Shown here piece after piece: positions 1 through 8,190 of a stretch of DNA of 64,000 nt; the stretch's first letter is position 1, and every line of letters starts with the position of its first letter. The notes below the pieces were generated by a model that was not told where the DNA came from, did not search any database, and worked only from the letters and a program-made list of their open reading frames with translations. This DNA is from Bombilactobacillus bombi. Its GTDB lineage: Bacteria > Bacillota > Bacilli > Lactobacillales > Lactobacillaceae. Made by a program: the position numbers and the translations under genes. The stretch covers positions 1,426,001-1,490,000 of the forward strand of contig NZ_CP031513.1 of assembly GCF_003522965.1 (NCBI RefSeq), read 5' to 3'.

Positions 1-638
1 AAATATTGTTTTAAAATTTGTGGTATAACAGTTACTTTTGTTCCTAGTAGCTCTGCAAGTTCTTGTTCATTTGGTTTAATATAATCTAGTTGCTGTGAAC
101 TTTTCAAAACAGACTTTAATGCTGTTCCAGATGTATCTAAAATAATATTTATATCTGGATTAATTTTTCTAATTATAGAAATTACACTACTGTAAAAATT
201 AAGTGGCAATTGTTTTGGAAAACTACCATTTATTGATACAGCTTTTATATTATTAGTTGTAATTAATAATCTAATTTTATCCAAAAGACGATCCAAATCA
301 GATAAATTTATAGAATTATAAATTTCATTAATTTCCGTTTTAGTACTATTACTTTGAATAATAGTGTAACAATTCCGTGTTTCACCATTTACTTGTACAA
401 AATTAGGAATATAACTATCTTTTTGTGCTTGCTTTAATATATATCGACCGTTTTCTCCTCCTAGAAAACCTGTAGCAATTGCTTTAGCACCAAGCTGAGA
501 AGCAACTCTTGCGGCATTAATTCCTTTACCACCTACCATTTTTTTTATTAATTTTGCTCTATTAAGATTGCCAATCTTTAAGTCATCAATTTTATATAGC
601 CGATCTATAGAAGGACTAATTGTAATAGTTAAAATCAT
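1..638 (-). CDS. PfkB-family ketose-phosphate kinase (partial)
   Basis: Reverse-strand frame that starts with ATG at 638 behind AGGAGAAAAC and runs off the left edge; about 212 N-terminal codons are visible, so the C-terminal GAGDS catalytic motif cannot be checked. The protein opens MILTITISPSIDR and has MVGGKGINAARVASQLG near residues 34-50, the GGKGxN sugar-binding signature of the PfkB subgroup containing 1-phosphofructokinase, tagatose-6-phosphate kinase and tagatose-1-phosphate kinase. Family role: ATP-dependent phosphorylation of a ketose phosphate to the bisphosphate in the cytosol. It starts 9 nt behind the DeoR stop codon, so the two are cotranscribed. Back-to-back placement with a PTS and an aldolase suggests it acts on the imported ketose phosphate; the exact sugar is inferred, not seen. 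Confidence 0.88.
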   Translation of the reverse strand, partial: MILTITISPSIDRLYKIDDLKIGNLNRAKLIKKMVGGKGINAARVASQLGAKAIATGFLGGENGRYILKQAQKDSYIPNFVQVNGETRNCYTIIQSNSTKTEINEIYNSINLSDLDRLLDKIRLLITTNNIKAVSINGSFPKQLPLNFYSSVISIIRKINPDINIILDTSGTALKSVLKSSQQLDYIKPNEQELAELLGTKVTVIPQILKQY

Positions 639-647
639 TGTTTTCTC

Positions 648-1391
648 CTATTTTATTATTTTTACATATTGTGAATATTTTTTTTGATCTTCCAAACTAA
701 TTTGACTATCTGTGACAAAATAATCAAAATTAGATAAATTTTGAAAAGTAATAATATCTGAATGGTTTAATTTTGTATGATCAGCTACAATTACTGCTTT
801 ATCAGCATGATCAAAAGCGATATTTTGAATATTGCCTTCACTCATCATACTTGTAGTAACGTGATCGTTATTAATACCATTAGTCGAACAAATAGCAAAA
901 TCAAGATTCAAACCTTTAAACATACTTTCTGCTTTTCTACCCAAAAACTCTTCAGTATTTCGATGTAATTCACCTCCAGTTAGAAATATTCGACAATCAC
1001 TATTAATTAATTCAGTAAAAGCAGGCAAACTATTAGTAACAAAAGTAGCTTTTTTCTTAGAAAGATAAGGTACTGCTAAAAGTATCGTTGTTCCAGCACC
1101 TAAATATACAGTTGAATTATCTGGAATTAATTCATTTAATCTTTGCGCAATCTCTTTCTTTTCAATAATATTCCGTTTCAATTTCTCATTAGTTGAAAAT
1201 TCAGTTTGCTTTTTACTTTGTGCACCACCATAAATTCTTGTTAACTTACCTTCATCTTCTAATTTCTTTAAATCTCTTCTAATTGTCATAGAAGAAACCT
1301 GCAAAGTTTTTGCAATCTCATTAGTAGACATAAATCCAGCTTGATCAATTAAAGCATGGATTCTTGATAACCTTTCCTCTTGAAGCCCCAT
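648..1391 (-). CDS. DeoR/GlpR-family transcriptional regulator
   Basis: 247 residues, the usual DeoR-family size. An N-terminal winged helix-turn-helix (about residues 18-55, reading MSTNEIAKTLQVSSMTIRRD) is followed by a DeoRC sensor domain with YLGAGTTILLAVPYL and FLTGGELHRNTEEFLG, the phosphosugar-binding isomerase-like fold. Family role: repressor of a sugar operon released by a sugar-phosphate intermediate. It is first in the minus-strand operon with the PfkB kinase and divergent from the PTS operon, with a likely operator between them (1443-1489), so control of both directions is the simple reading. The RBS is weak (AGAGAAGTG). Confidence 0.9.
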   Translation of the reverse strand: MGLQEERLSRIHALIDQAGFMSTNEIAKTLQVSSMTIRRDLKKLEDEGKLTRIYGGAQSKKQTEFSTNEKLKRNIIEKKEIAQRLNELIPDNSTVYLGAGTTILLAVPYLSKKKATFVTNSLPAFTELINSDCRIFLTGGELHRNTEEFLGRKAESMFKGLNLDFAICSTNGINNDHVTTSMMSEGNIQNIAFDHADKAVIVADHTKLNHSDIITFQNLSNFDYFVTDSQISLEDQKKYSQYVKIIK

Positions 1392-1442
1392 TATTAATCA
1401 CTTCTCTTTATTAAAATTGTTTCCTATGTTTTGAATTATAAC

Positions 1443-1489
1443 AAAGATAAACATTTTTAGGTATATTTTGTTTAACTTTGTTTATCTAT
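1443..1489. promoter_or_regulatory. inverted-repeat operator candidate for the DeoR regulator
   Basis: AAAGATAAACA (1443-1453) and TGTTTATCTAT (1479-1489) form an inverted repeat with 10 of 11 matches and a 25-nt gap. The right arm touches the -35 box of the PTS promoter, a position suited to repression. A/T-rich AAACA-type half-sites are usual for DeoR-family repressors; binding itself is inferred. Confidence 0.5.
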
Positions 1490-1491
1490 GG

Positions 1492-1543
1492 TTGACATTG
1501 TAAAAATATGAGATTATACTGGAATCGTATTCAAAGAAGGGAG
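1492..1543 (+). promoter_or_regulatory. promoter and RBS of the galactitol-type PTS operon
   Basis: TTGACA at 1492-1497, a 17-nt spacer, and TATACT at 1515-1520 make a near-consensus sigma-A promoter. A strong ribosome site AAGGGAGG ends at 1543, 7 nt before the EIIA ATG at 1551. Confidence 0.75.
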
Positions 1544-1550
1544 GAAAAAA

Positions 1551-2006
1551 ATGGAAAATAAGATGTTCTATTCAGAGCTAATTGACTTGTCCATAGATGT
1601 AAATAGTGAATTACAGTTATTTGATTTAATTGGTAGTCGTGTTATTGATTCAAAATTTGCTAAATTAGGTTATATTTCTAGTTTAGAAAAACGTGAAATA
1701 TCTTATCCAACTGGATTAAAATTTGAAAATATATCATTAGCATTACCCCATGTTGATAGTGCATATATAGATAAACCTTTTATTTATATCGCTCGAACTA
1801 AGCATCCATTATCACTTAAACAAATGGGAGATTCCATAGATATGGAAGCAAGTAACTTTTTATTTTTAGGTATTAAAGATAGTCGTAAACAACCAGAACT
1901 CTTAGCAAAAATAATGAATGCTTTTCAAGATAAAGAATTTGCCAATAAATTTCTATGTACTAACAATGAAACCGTTATGTATAAATTAGCAAATAAAAAA
2001 TTTTAG
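1551..2006 (+). CDS. PTS EIIA, galactitol/fructose-mannitol fold
   Basis: 151 residues, a single PTS EIIA type 2 domain. The motif ISLALPHVDS holds the expected phosphoryl-accepting histidine (His67), which takes phosphate from HPr and passes it to EIIB. First gene of a plus-strand operon with EIIB 10 nt downstream and EIIC after it; the three-polypeptide layout matches GatA-GatB-GatC systems. Soluble, acting at the membrane. The galactitol-family label describes the fold and not a proven substrate. Confidence 0.9.
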   Translation: MENKMFYSELIDLSIDVNSELQLFDLIGSRVIDSKFAKLGYISSLEKREISYPTGLKFENISLALPHVDSAYIDKPFIYIARTKHPLSLKQMGDSIDMEASNFLFLGIKDSRKQPELLAKIMNAFQDKEFANKFLCTNNETVMYKLANKKF

Positions 2007-2016
2007 GAGAATTAAC

Positions 2017-2334
2017 ATGAAAACTATCCTTGTTTGTTGTGGTTCAGGTGTTGCAACTAGTCCTCAAGTTGCTAATAAGATTAATGATTATTTAAGTGAT
2101 AACAATTTAGATAGTAAAGCTAAGGCAACACCAAAACCTATTGAAACAGCAAAATCAACTATAGAAAACGACCCTAGCATTATTATTTATGTCGGCATTG
2201 CTCCAGCAGATGAAGAATTGCAAGAAGTACTGGATGAAAATAACGTAGTAGGTATGGTTGGCTTACCTTGGTTAACTGGAATGGGACAAGATGAGGCCAA
2301 TAAAAAAGTTAAAGATATTATTATAAATGCTTAG
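2017..2334 (+). CDS. PTS EIIB, galactitol family
   Basis: 105 residues. The N-terminus MKTILVCCGSGVATS is the P-loop-like EIIB phosphocysteine motif; Cys8 is the expected phosphorylation site. Family role: accept phosphate from EIIA and transfer it to the sugar bound by EIIC during uptake. AGGAG sits 8 nt before the ATG. It lies between the EIIA and EIIC genes in one operon. Confidence 0.92.
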   Translation: MKTILVCCGSGVATSPQVANKINDYLSDNNLDSKAKATPKPIETAKSTIENDPSIIIYVGIAPADEELQEVLDENNVVGMVGLPWLTGMGQDEANKKVKDIIINA

Positions 2335-2369
2335 TATCCAACTACCTACATAAGTAGAGGTGATGAATA

Positions 2370-3728
2370 ATGGATTGGAACTCGGTAGTACAAGCAATTT
2401 TAGGAGTTGGAGCTCAAGTATTAGTTCCCATTTTGATTATTATTTTAGGATTAATATTTGGGATGAAACCTTCAAAAGCTGTTTTATCTGGATTATATCT
2501 TGGTACAGGTTTTATTGGAATGTCAATGGCTATTAACCAATTGACAGAAACGGTTAGCCCTGCAGCTAAGGCTTTAGCAAAATATACAGGCATCAATTTA
2601 CCCGCTGTTGATTTTGGTTGGACCGGTGCAGCAGCAATAACATGGGGCTGGACATTAGCCTTTGTGTTTTTCTTAGTTGAAATTGCTATTAATCTAGTCA
2701 TGTTATTAACAAAATTAACAGATACAATGAATGCTGATATGTGGAACGTCTGGGGCATAGCTTTAACAGCATACATGGTTTATCAAATCTCCGGAAGCTT
2801 GATTTGGGGATTCATTTGTGGAGGCATTCAAGTTATAATTTGCCTGAAATTAGGTGATATGTGGAGTAAAGAAATTGCTGATATGCTTGGTTATGAAGGA
2901 GTAACTGTTACACATATTGAAGCATTTACAGCTGTTATTATGTTTCCTATAAATAAATTAATGGATTATATTCCAATTTTTAATCGTGAATGGGATGCAT
3001 CAGCTTTAAAACGGAAAATTGGTGTTTTAAGTGAACCTGTAGTAATGGGTGCAATTATAGGTTTAATCTTGGCATTAGCTGGTCATTATAGTATCGGAGA
3101 TGCTCTTAATTTATCAGTTACTGTAGGAGCTGTCATGGCTATTTTCCCAGTTATGGCTAAGTTCTTCATGGATGCTTTAACTCCATTTGGATCTACTATG
3201 AGCGATTTTATGAAAAAACATGTTAAAGGTAGAACTTTTGTAATTGGTTTAGATTGGCCTATTCTTGGACAAAGTACCGAATTATGGGTAACTATGGTAT
3301 TAATGATTCCTATTTCAATTATATTTGCAGCTATTTTACCTGGAAATACAATTTTACCTATTGCCGGAGTTATTAATTATTGCATTGGTGTAGGAGGATT
3401 ATTATTAACTGGTTGTAACTTACTTAGAATGTTAGTATTAGGAATTATTTATGAACCACTTTTCTTATATGGTGCATCATATTTTGCCAACATATTCACA
3501 AAATTAGCAAAAGAATCTGCTGCTATTAAGGTACCTCATGGGGCACAAGTATCTTGGAGTTCCATTGAAGCTCCAGAATTGAGATTTTTAATGGCATGGT
3601 CAGGTAAAGGAAATATTCCAGCAATAATTGGATTAGTCGTTCTACTGTTATTATTCTTTTTGCTCTATAAATACTTTAAGAAGAATCCTATTCCAGCAAT
3701 AAAATACAAGCAAAGTAACAATGATTAA
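2370..3728 (+). CDS. PTS EIIC, galactitol family permease
   Basis: 452 residues with about ten hydrophobic segments and a C-terminal membrane helix rich in leucine and phenylalanine (LLLLFFLLYKYF). Conserved-looking loops include DALTPFGSTMSDF and GLDWPILGQSTELW, of the type seen in the GatC/EIIC-Gat permease family. It forms the membrane channel that binds the sugar phosphorylated by EIIB. The RBS GAGGTG precedes the ATG. It is followed by a small membrane protein and an aldolase in the same operon. Confidence 0.9.
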   Translation: MDWNSVVQAILGVGAQVLVPILIIILGLIFGMKPSKAVLSGLYLGTGFIGMSMAINQLTETVSPAAKALAKYTGINLPAVDFGWTGAAAITWGWTLAFVFFLVEIAINLVMLLTKLTDTMNADMWNVWGIALTAYMVYQISGSLIWGFICGGIQVIICLKLGDMWSKEIADMLGYEGVTVTHIEAFTAVIMFPINKLMDYIPIFNREWDASALKRKIGVLSEPVVMGAIIGLILALAGHYSIGDALNLSVTVGAVMAIFPVMAKFFMDALTPFGSTMSDFMKKHVKGRTFVIGLDWPILGQSTELWVTMVLMIPISIIFAAILPGNTILPIAGVINYCIGVGGLLLTGCNLLRMLVLGIIYEPLFLYGASYFANIFTKLAKESAAIKVPHGAQVSWSSIEAPELRFLMAWSGKGNIPAIIGLVVLLLLFFLLYKYFKKNPIPAIKYKQSNND

Positions 3729-3748
3729 TAAAGGTTAAGGTAATATAT

Positions 3749-3955
3749 ATGTTGAACAACAAATTCAATTGGACCATGATAGCTTTTATTACTTTTGGGT
3801 TATTCATCTTTGCTATTATTAGTAAACTATACTGGATTAATATTTTTGTGATTATTTTAGGAATTCTTATCAATCATAAAGGCTCCCCTATCTTATTTTC
3901 TAATTTAAAAAAAAGTAACAAGACAATATCTAAAAAAAATATTAGGAGGAATTAA
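3749..3955 (+). CDS. small membrane protein of the PTS operon
   Basis: 68 residues, no family recognised. Two hydrophobic stretches (about residues 8-26 and 28-43) are followed by a basic tail rich in K, N and S. It sits 20 nt after the EIIC stop and ends 6 nt before the aldolase ATG, so it is probably translated with the operon; its RBS (AAGGTTAAGG) is modest. It could be an accessory subunit of the permease or a fast-evolving protein without role in transport. The frame stays open between two closely packed genes, which supports reality. Confidence 0.55.
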   Translation: MLNNKFNWTMIAFITFGLFIFAIISKLYWINIFVIILGILINHKGSPILFSNLKKSNKTISKKNIRRN

Positions 3956-3961
3956 AACATT

Positions 3962-4732
3962 ATGAAGTTTCCTGCAGGACGTATACCATTTGAATATGAA
4001 CGTGAAGATTTAGCCAAAGTTGTAAGAGAAGTTATGGAAAGAAGAGATACTAATATCGTAGGAGGAAACATTAGCATTCGTGTTAAAGATGAAGATGGTA
4101 AAGATTATTATGTAATGACTCCCACGATGATGTCCGAAGCATATTTAGGTCATCTAACAGCAGATCAAATATTGGTAATTGAACCACATACAAGAAAAGT
4201 TGTTTCTGGTAATGGAAAAGCCACAAGAGAAATTAATATGCACGAAGCTATTTATGATACTAATCAAGATATTAAATGCGTATTTCATTCACATGCTGAT
4301 CGTGCAATGTTTTGGGCGACTAGCGGTTTAAATATGCCCAATGTTACTGAAGCAACGCAAAAACTTAAAGAAATAAGAACGTTAAAATGGCATCCGATGT
4401 GCACGGAAGAATTAGCACAATATGTAGCCACAGAAATTAAAAACATTGGAGATAAAGCTTTACGGAATGGATTTTTGTTAAATTCTCACGGAACATTATT
4501 TACTTCCGGTGGAAAAAATATGGATCCACTTACTGCATTGCACAAATCACTAGCTGATGTTGATATTACTGAATATAATGCACAAGTTGCTTATGACCAA
4601 ACTATTTTTCAACAAATGGGTGTTTTAGATGGTTATTACTCAGAAGATACAAAAATTGGAACTTGGGAAGATGTTAAAAATGGAAAAGCATTGTATAATA
4701 AAAATTCTTCACAAAATAAAAAAGGCGACTAA
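3962..4732 (+). CDS. class II aldolase/adducin-domain aldolase (FucA/AraD-like)
   Basis: 256 residues. N-terminal VGGNISIRVKD is the phosphate-binding GN.S signature of the L-fuculose-1-phosphate aldolase/L-ribulose-5-phosphate epimerase superfamily. FHSHADRAMFWA supplies the HxH zinc ligands and LLNSHGTLF the third histidine; MHEAIYD lies between. Family chemistry: zinc-dependent retro-aldol cleavage of a ketose 1-phosphate into DHAP and an aldehyde, or epimerisation. AGGAGG at 3944-3949 is a strong RBS. As the last gene of a PTS operon it probably cleaves the imported sugar phosphate, or the bisphosphate made by the divergent PfkB kinase. No sugar-alcohol dehydrogenase is present, so the PTS sugar is more likely a ketose than galactitol. 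Confidence 0.85.
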   Translation: MKFPAGRIPFEYEREDLAKVVREVMERRDTNIVGGNISIRVKDEDGKDYYVMTPTMMSEAYLGHLTADQILVIEPHTRKVVSGNGKATREINMHEAIYDTNQDIKCVFHSHADRAMFWATSGLNMPNVTEATQKLKEIRTLKWHPMCTEELAQYVATEIKNIGDKALRNGFLLNSHGTLFTSGGKNMDPLTALHKSLADVDITEYNAQVAYDQTIFQQMGVLDGYYSEDTKIGTWEDVKNGKALYNKNSSQNKKGD

Positions 4733-4813
4733 CCTAAGTCAATCACCTTTTTAAGACTACACACACACTAATCTTATATCATTTCTTATAATAAAACAAT
4801 ACTTTATTTTTTA

Positions 4814-4859
4814 CATCTTGTAATTGTTAAAGATATATCAACAATTACAAGATGTTTTT
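4814..4859 (+). terminator. rho-independent terminator of the galactitol-type PTS operon
   Basis: A perfect 15-bp stem: CATCTTGTAATTGTT (4814-4828) pairs with 4840-4854 across an 11-nt loop and is followed by TTTTT. A weaker imperfect hairpin around 4722-4754 overlaps the end of the aldolase gene. The rest of 4733-4917 shows nothing coding. Confidence 0.85.
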
Positions 4860-4917
4860 ATTTACAAAAAAGATTGATTATAATAGGGAACAATATATCA
4901 ACTCAAATAAATTTATA

Positions 4918-5634
4918 TTATATTGAAAAAGAGTATTCTACACGATCACAACGGACAAATGACTTAGAATAATGAATAATATCATCATCTACCAAACTAA
5001 TCTTATCTAAAACAAATAATGGGTCGCCCATGGTACATTGTAAAATATTTGCCATATGAGCATTGGCCACTATTCCATTAATCTTTAAGTTAGATTTATT
5101 GATATTAATTTGATATTCGTTTTTTAAAACTTCATATAAAGATTTTTTATTTGATAAATTTTCAATTATTTTGGGAAATCGTTCAGTTTCTACATAGATA
5201 TTATCAATCGCAACTGGGGAATCATCTTCAACAATTAATCTACTAATTAACGTAATATTTGTACCCGATGAAAGATGCAATTTCCTATTAATCTGATTGT
5301 CTTCATTAATAATTGATGTTTTCAATATTTGTACATCAGTTTTATGTCCTTTGGGAGCTAAAAAATCATTAAATCCTAATGAATTTTTTCCAAGTGTCAT
5401 ATTTTCTTTCCTATATAATACAAAAGTTCCTTTTCCTCTAATCTTTTTAAGTAAACTTTTATCAACAAGAATTTGTATAGCTTTACGTATTGTAATCTTA
5501 CTTACAGAAAAGCGTTCACATAATTCAGTTTCAGTAGGTAATTGTTGTTCTGGTTTATATTTTCCCATATATATATCAGATTGAATTTTAGTAGCAATCT
5601 GTTGATATAAAGGTTTATTCTCTTTTAATTCCAT
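4918..5634 (-). CDS. GntR-family regulator with UTRA domain (HutC/FrlR type)
   Basis: 238 residues. An N-terminal GntR winged helix (about residues 8-72; LPTETELCERFSVSKITIRK) is followed by a UTRA ligand-binding domain (about 90-235; LISRLIVEDDSPVAIDNIY, DPLFVLDKISLVDDD). HutC-subfamily regulators sense small metabolites, often sugar phosphates, and repress adjacent catabolic operons. It is the last gene of the mannose-type PTS operon, 65 nt behind EIID, so the operon likely encodes its own repressor. The palindrome at 9193-9228 before the first gene is the natural operator candidate. Confidence 0.9.
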   Translation of the reverse strand: MELKENKPLYQQIATKIQSDIYMGKYKPEQQLPTETELCERFSVSKITIRKAIQILVDKSLLKKIRGKGTFVLYRKENMTLGKNSLGFNDFLAPKGHKTDVQILKTSIINEDNQINRKLHLSSGTNITLISRLIVEDDSPVAIDNIYVETERFPKIIENLSNKKSLYEVLKNEYQININKSNLKINGIVANAHMANILQCTMGDPLFVLDKISLVDDDIIHYSKSFVRCDRVEYSFSI

Positions 5635-5699
5635 TAAACTACATCCGCTTCTAAAACTTTATATGGCTAAGTTATCATAATTAGAAATAAAATATATTC

Positions 5700-6518
5700 T
5701 TATAAAATTCCTAAAGCGCCAATTATGATACCAACAAGTATAATACCAATAAGTAAAGCATTTGTGTTAACTTTCTTTTTAATGAGATAGTAAATTATTA
5801 AAGTTATAACAAAAGGAAGTAATTTGGGGAAAATTTGATTAAGCATATCTTGAAGAACCAATTTAGTTCCACCAGTTGAAAATTTTAACGGAGTTGTAAT
5901 ATCTACCATGCTGGCAACCATGCCTCCAACAACTGATAAACCTACAATTGAAGCGAACTGCATAACTCGATTCATCAAACCTTCTTGATATAACTTAGTT
6001 AGATAGTTCTTTCCAGAATTATAACCTAAAAAAGTTCCATAATATGATACAAATAATGAAGGAATCATAAATAGTCCAACTGCTAATATAGGACCTAAAA
6101 TACTACCTTGCTTAGCAAATGATAATCCTATACCAAAAGTAATAATTCGAATAGTTCCTTGAAAAAAAGAATCTCCTATGCCAGCAAATGGCCCCATCAA
6201 ACTTGTTTTAATCATTGAAATAGATTCAGTATTAAAATCACCATTACTATTTGCATTTTCTTCTTCCATGGAAGCCGATAATCCCATAATAAAAGAAGTC
6301 AATTGTGGAGTACAATTATAAAATTCCATATGGCGTTCATAAGCTCGTTTTTTTTCTTCTTTATCATCATCATACAATTTATCTAACACTGGAGCCATGC
6401 CATACATAAATCCCATATTCATTTGTCGTTCATAATTCCACGAACACATAATAGCCATTGAGCGAAAAAAAACTTTTACTAAATCTTTTTTTGTTACATG
6501 TTTTTTAGGAGTGGTCAT
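5700..6518 (-). CDS. PTS EIID, mannose family
   Basis: About 272 residues. ATG at 6518 is preferred to an in-frame GTG one codon upstream because AGGAGG lies 6 nt before it. N-terminal VTKKDLVKVFFRSMAIMCSW and later MKTSLMGPFAGIGDSFF-like sequence (residues about 105-122) are the EIID-Man signature; the C-terminus has several membrane helices. It forms the membrane part of a mannose-family PTS together with EIIC, whose gene overlaps it by 14 nt. Confidence 0.92.
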   Translation of the reverse strand: MTTPKKHVTKKDLVKVFFRSMAIMCSWNYERQMNMGFMYGMAPVLDKLYDDDKEEKKRAYERHMEFYNCTPQLTSFIMGLSASMEEENANSNGDFNTESISMIKTSLMGPFAGIGDSFFQGTIRIITFGIGLSFAKQGSILGPILAVGLFMIPSLFVSYYGTFLGYNSGKNYLTKLYQEGLMNRVMQFASIVGLSVVGGMVASMVDITTPLKFSTGGTKLVLQDMLNQIFPKLLPFVITLIIYYLIKKKVNTNALLIGIILVGIIIGALGIL

Positions 6519-7257
6519 CACTTACCTCCTTACCATAATTAACTTTATCCATTATAAAGGCTAAAATTATCGAAAACAAAGTTACACCAATCAAATCTAC
6601 TTTTAAATAAGCCACAATTAAAAATCCAAATAAAAAATACAAAAATAATTTTTTATTTAACATTGTACTTAATAGCATTGCAAATCCTAATGCTGATAAA
6701 AGATTACCAGCAACTGTTAAACCATGTGTAATAACTTTCGGAATCATATCTACAATATTTTTAACTGAATCGGCCCCAAAATAAATAGTAATAAAAATTA
6801 GTGCAAAATAAAGTATTGCATTTAGAGCAAATGCCCAATAAACATGAATATGTTGTGCCTTTTTAAAATGATTATTAGCGATTGCCTTATCAGCCATGTG
6901 TCCGAACTGAGCCATAATCATGCGCATCAATATATCTAAAAATTGAGCGGCAACAGCTATGGGTAGCGCAATTGCTAAAGCAGTCTGTGTACTAGCGTGT
7001 GAAAGGATAGCAAATGCTGTTGCAATTACACTACCAATTTGCATATTAGGTGGTGCTGCTGCTCCAATAGCGACAAAGCCCATTGATATTAATTCAAGTG
7101 AAGCTCCTAAAATTATCCCCTGTTGAACATTACCCAATACCAACCCTGCTAAAGTGCTTAAAATTAAGGGTCGTCCGATATTTTGACGACCAATGAGTCG
7201 AGAATCAATTACACCAACAACAGATACCAACCCTAGCATAATAGCTTTAAATAACAT
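6505..7257 (-). CDS. PTS EIIC, mannose/sorbose family
   Basis: About 250 residues. The start is set at ATG 7257, 6 nt after AAGAGGTG; the GTG at 7266 lies inside that ribosome site. Family-typical stretches are VVGVIDSRLIGRQNIGRPL near the N-terminus and GASLELISMGFVAIGAAAPP (about 50-70). Around seven hydrophobic segments. It makes the translocation channel with EIID. It is translationally coupled to EIID and 12 nt after EIIB. Confidence 0.92.
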   Translation of the reverse strand: MLFKAIMLGLVSVVGVIDSRLIGRQNIGRPLILSTLAGLVLGNVQQGIILGASLELISMGFVAIGAAAPPNMQIGSVIATAFAILSHASTQTALAIALPIAVAAQFLDILMRMIMAQFGHMADKAIANNHFKKAQHIHVYWAFALNAILYFALIFITIYFGADSVKNIVDMIPKVITHGLTVAGNLLSALGFAMLLSTMLNKKLFLYFLFGFLIVAYLKVDLIGVTLFSIILAFIMDKVNYGKEVSDDHS

Positions 7258-7269
7258 TATAATCACCTC

Positions 7270-7734
7270 TTAATCATTAAAATTAGCTTTTTCCACTGGT
7301 GAAGAAGGAACTTGTTGAATAAAAACCTTAACGTTATGATTAATAATGTCTTTTGTTTGTTTTAATTCTTCTGGTGTCAAAAAGACAGCTTGCCCATATT
7401 GTTTAGAATTGGCTTTTTTAGCAATTCCACCATAATTTATTTCTTTTATTTCTGGAATTATATTAATTAATTCTTTTGCTTGTTCTGGCCCTTTTACAAG
7501 AATCATGATTTTATCTTTAGAATTTTTAGATACTACATTTTGAACATCAGAAATTTTCACAATATCCATTTTTACGTCTTCAGGCTTGGCCATCTTTAGT
7601 GCAATGGAAGCAATGGGATCATTTTGAATCATATTATCGCCAATAATAATATGATTAATATCATATTGTTTAATCCATGAAAAAATAACCTGTCCATGTA
7701 ATAAACGATGATCTACTCTAACAATTTTTATCAT
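7270..7734 (-). CDS. PTS EIIB, mannose/sorbose family
   Basis: 154 residues, full length for the family. The N-terminus MIKIVRVDHRLLHGQV carries the phospho-accepting histidine (His13 in LLHGQV). IIIGDNMIQNDPIA and NYGGIAKK are further family motifs. Cytosolic; passes phosphate from EIIA to the substrate during import. A good RBS (AAGAGAGGAAAAATA) precedes the ATG. Confidence 0.93.
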   Translation of the reverse strand: MIKIVRVDHRLLHGQVIFSWIKQYDINHIIIGDNMIQNDPIASIALKMAKPEDVKMDIVKISDVQNVVSKNSKDKIMILVKGPEQAKELINIIPEIKEINYGGIAKKANSKQYGQAVFLTPEELKQTKDIINHNVKVFIQQVPSSPVEKANFND

Positions 7735-7747
7735 TATTTTTCCTCTC

Positions 7748-8173
7748 TTAACAAAAGTCTTTAAGCTTTTTATTAACAGACATTAATCCTTGTCGCGATT
7801 CACTAATTAAATCATCTATATTAATATCAGTTAGCTCCATTCCTTCATCACGATTAATAATTATTTGCAACAATAATTGCAAGTTTATTCCTGAAATGAT
7901 TTCTACATATTTATTTTTGTTCATTTGTTTGATTGCAATATTAGTCGGTGTGCCACCGATAATATCAGTCAATATTAACAAGTCGTTCTCTTTACATTTT
8001 GTGGTTATGATTTTGTCTAATTCACTTTCAAAATTACTAGTTTCCATATTTTTTTTAAAAGAAAGTGCGTATACATTTTTTAACTTTATTCCAGAAATTA
8101 ATTGACAAGCATTAATTAAGCCCTCACATAAATTCTCATGTGTAGCAATAATAATATCAAAACTTTTAGCCAT
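7748..8173 (-). CDS. PTS EIIA, mannose family
   Basis: About 141 residues from ATG 8173, which gives the expected N-terminus MAKSFDIIIATHENLCEGL with active His12. AGGAG lies at 8185-8189. An upstream in-frame GTG at 8209 lies inside the SIS-protein gene and lacks an RBS. The motif LTDIIGGTPTNIA is typical of EIIA-Man. It accepts phosphate from HPr and gives it to EIIB. Stop to EIIB start is 13 nt. Confidence 0.9.
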   Translation of the reverse strand: MAKSFDIIIATHENLCEGLINACQLISGIKLKNVYALSFKKNMETSNFESELDKIITTKCKENDLLILTDIIGGTPTNIAIKQMNKNKYVEIISGINLQLLLQIIINRDEGMELTDINIDDLISESRQGLMSVNKKLKDFC

Positions 8174-8190
8174 ATTATTTACTACTCCTA

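Noticed and set aside
777-968. Plus-strand ORF inside the DeoR gene
   Set aside because: Antisense shadow of a clear gene, no RBS and no family likeness.
2414-2776. 120-codon minus-strand ORF inside the EIIC gene
   Set aside because: Shadow frame of a conserved permease; composition is that of reversed membrane codons.
7896-8105. Plus-strand ORF with hydrophobic stretches inside the EIIA gene
   Set aside because: Antisense shadow of EIIA-Man; no RBS.
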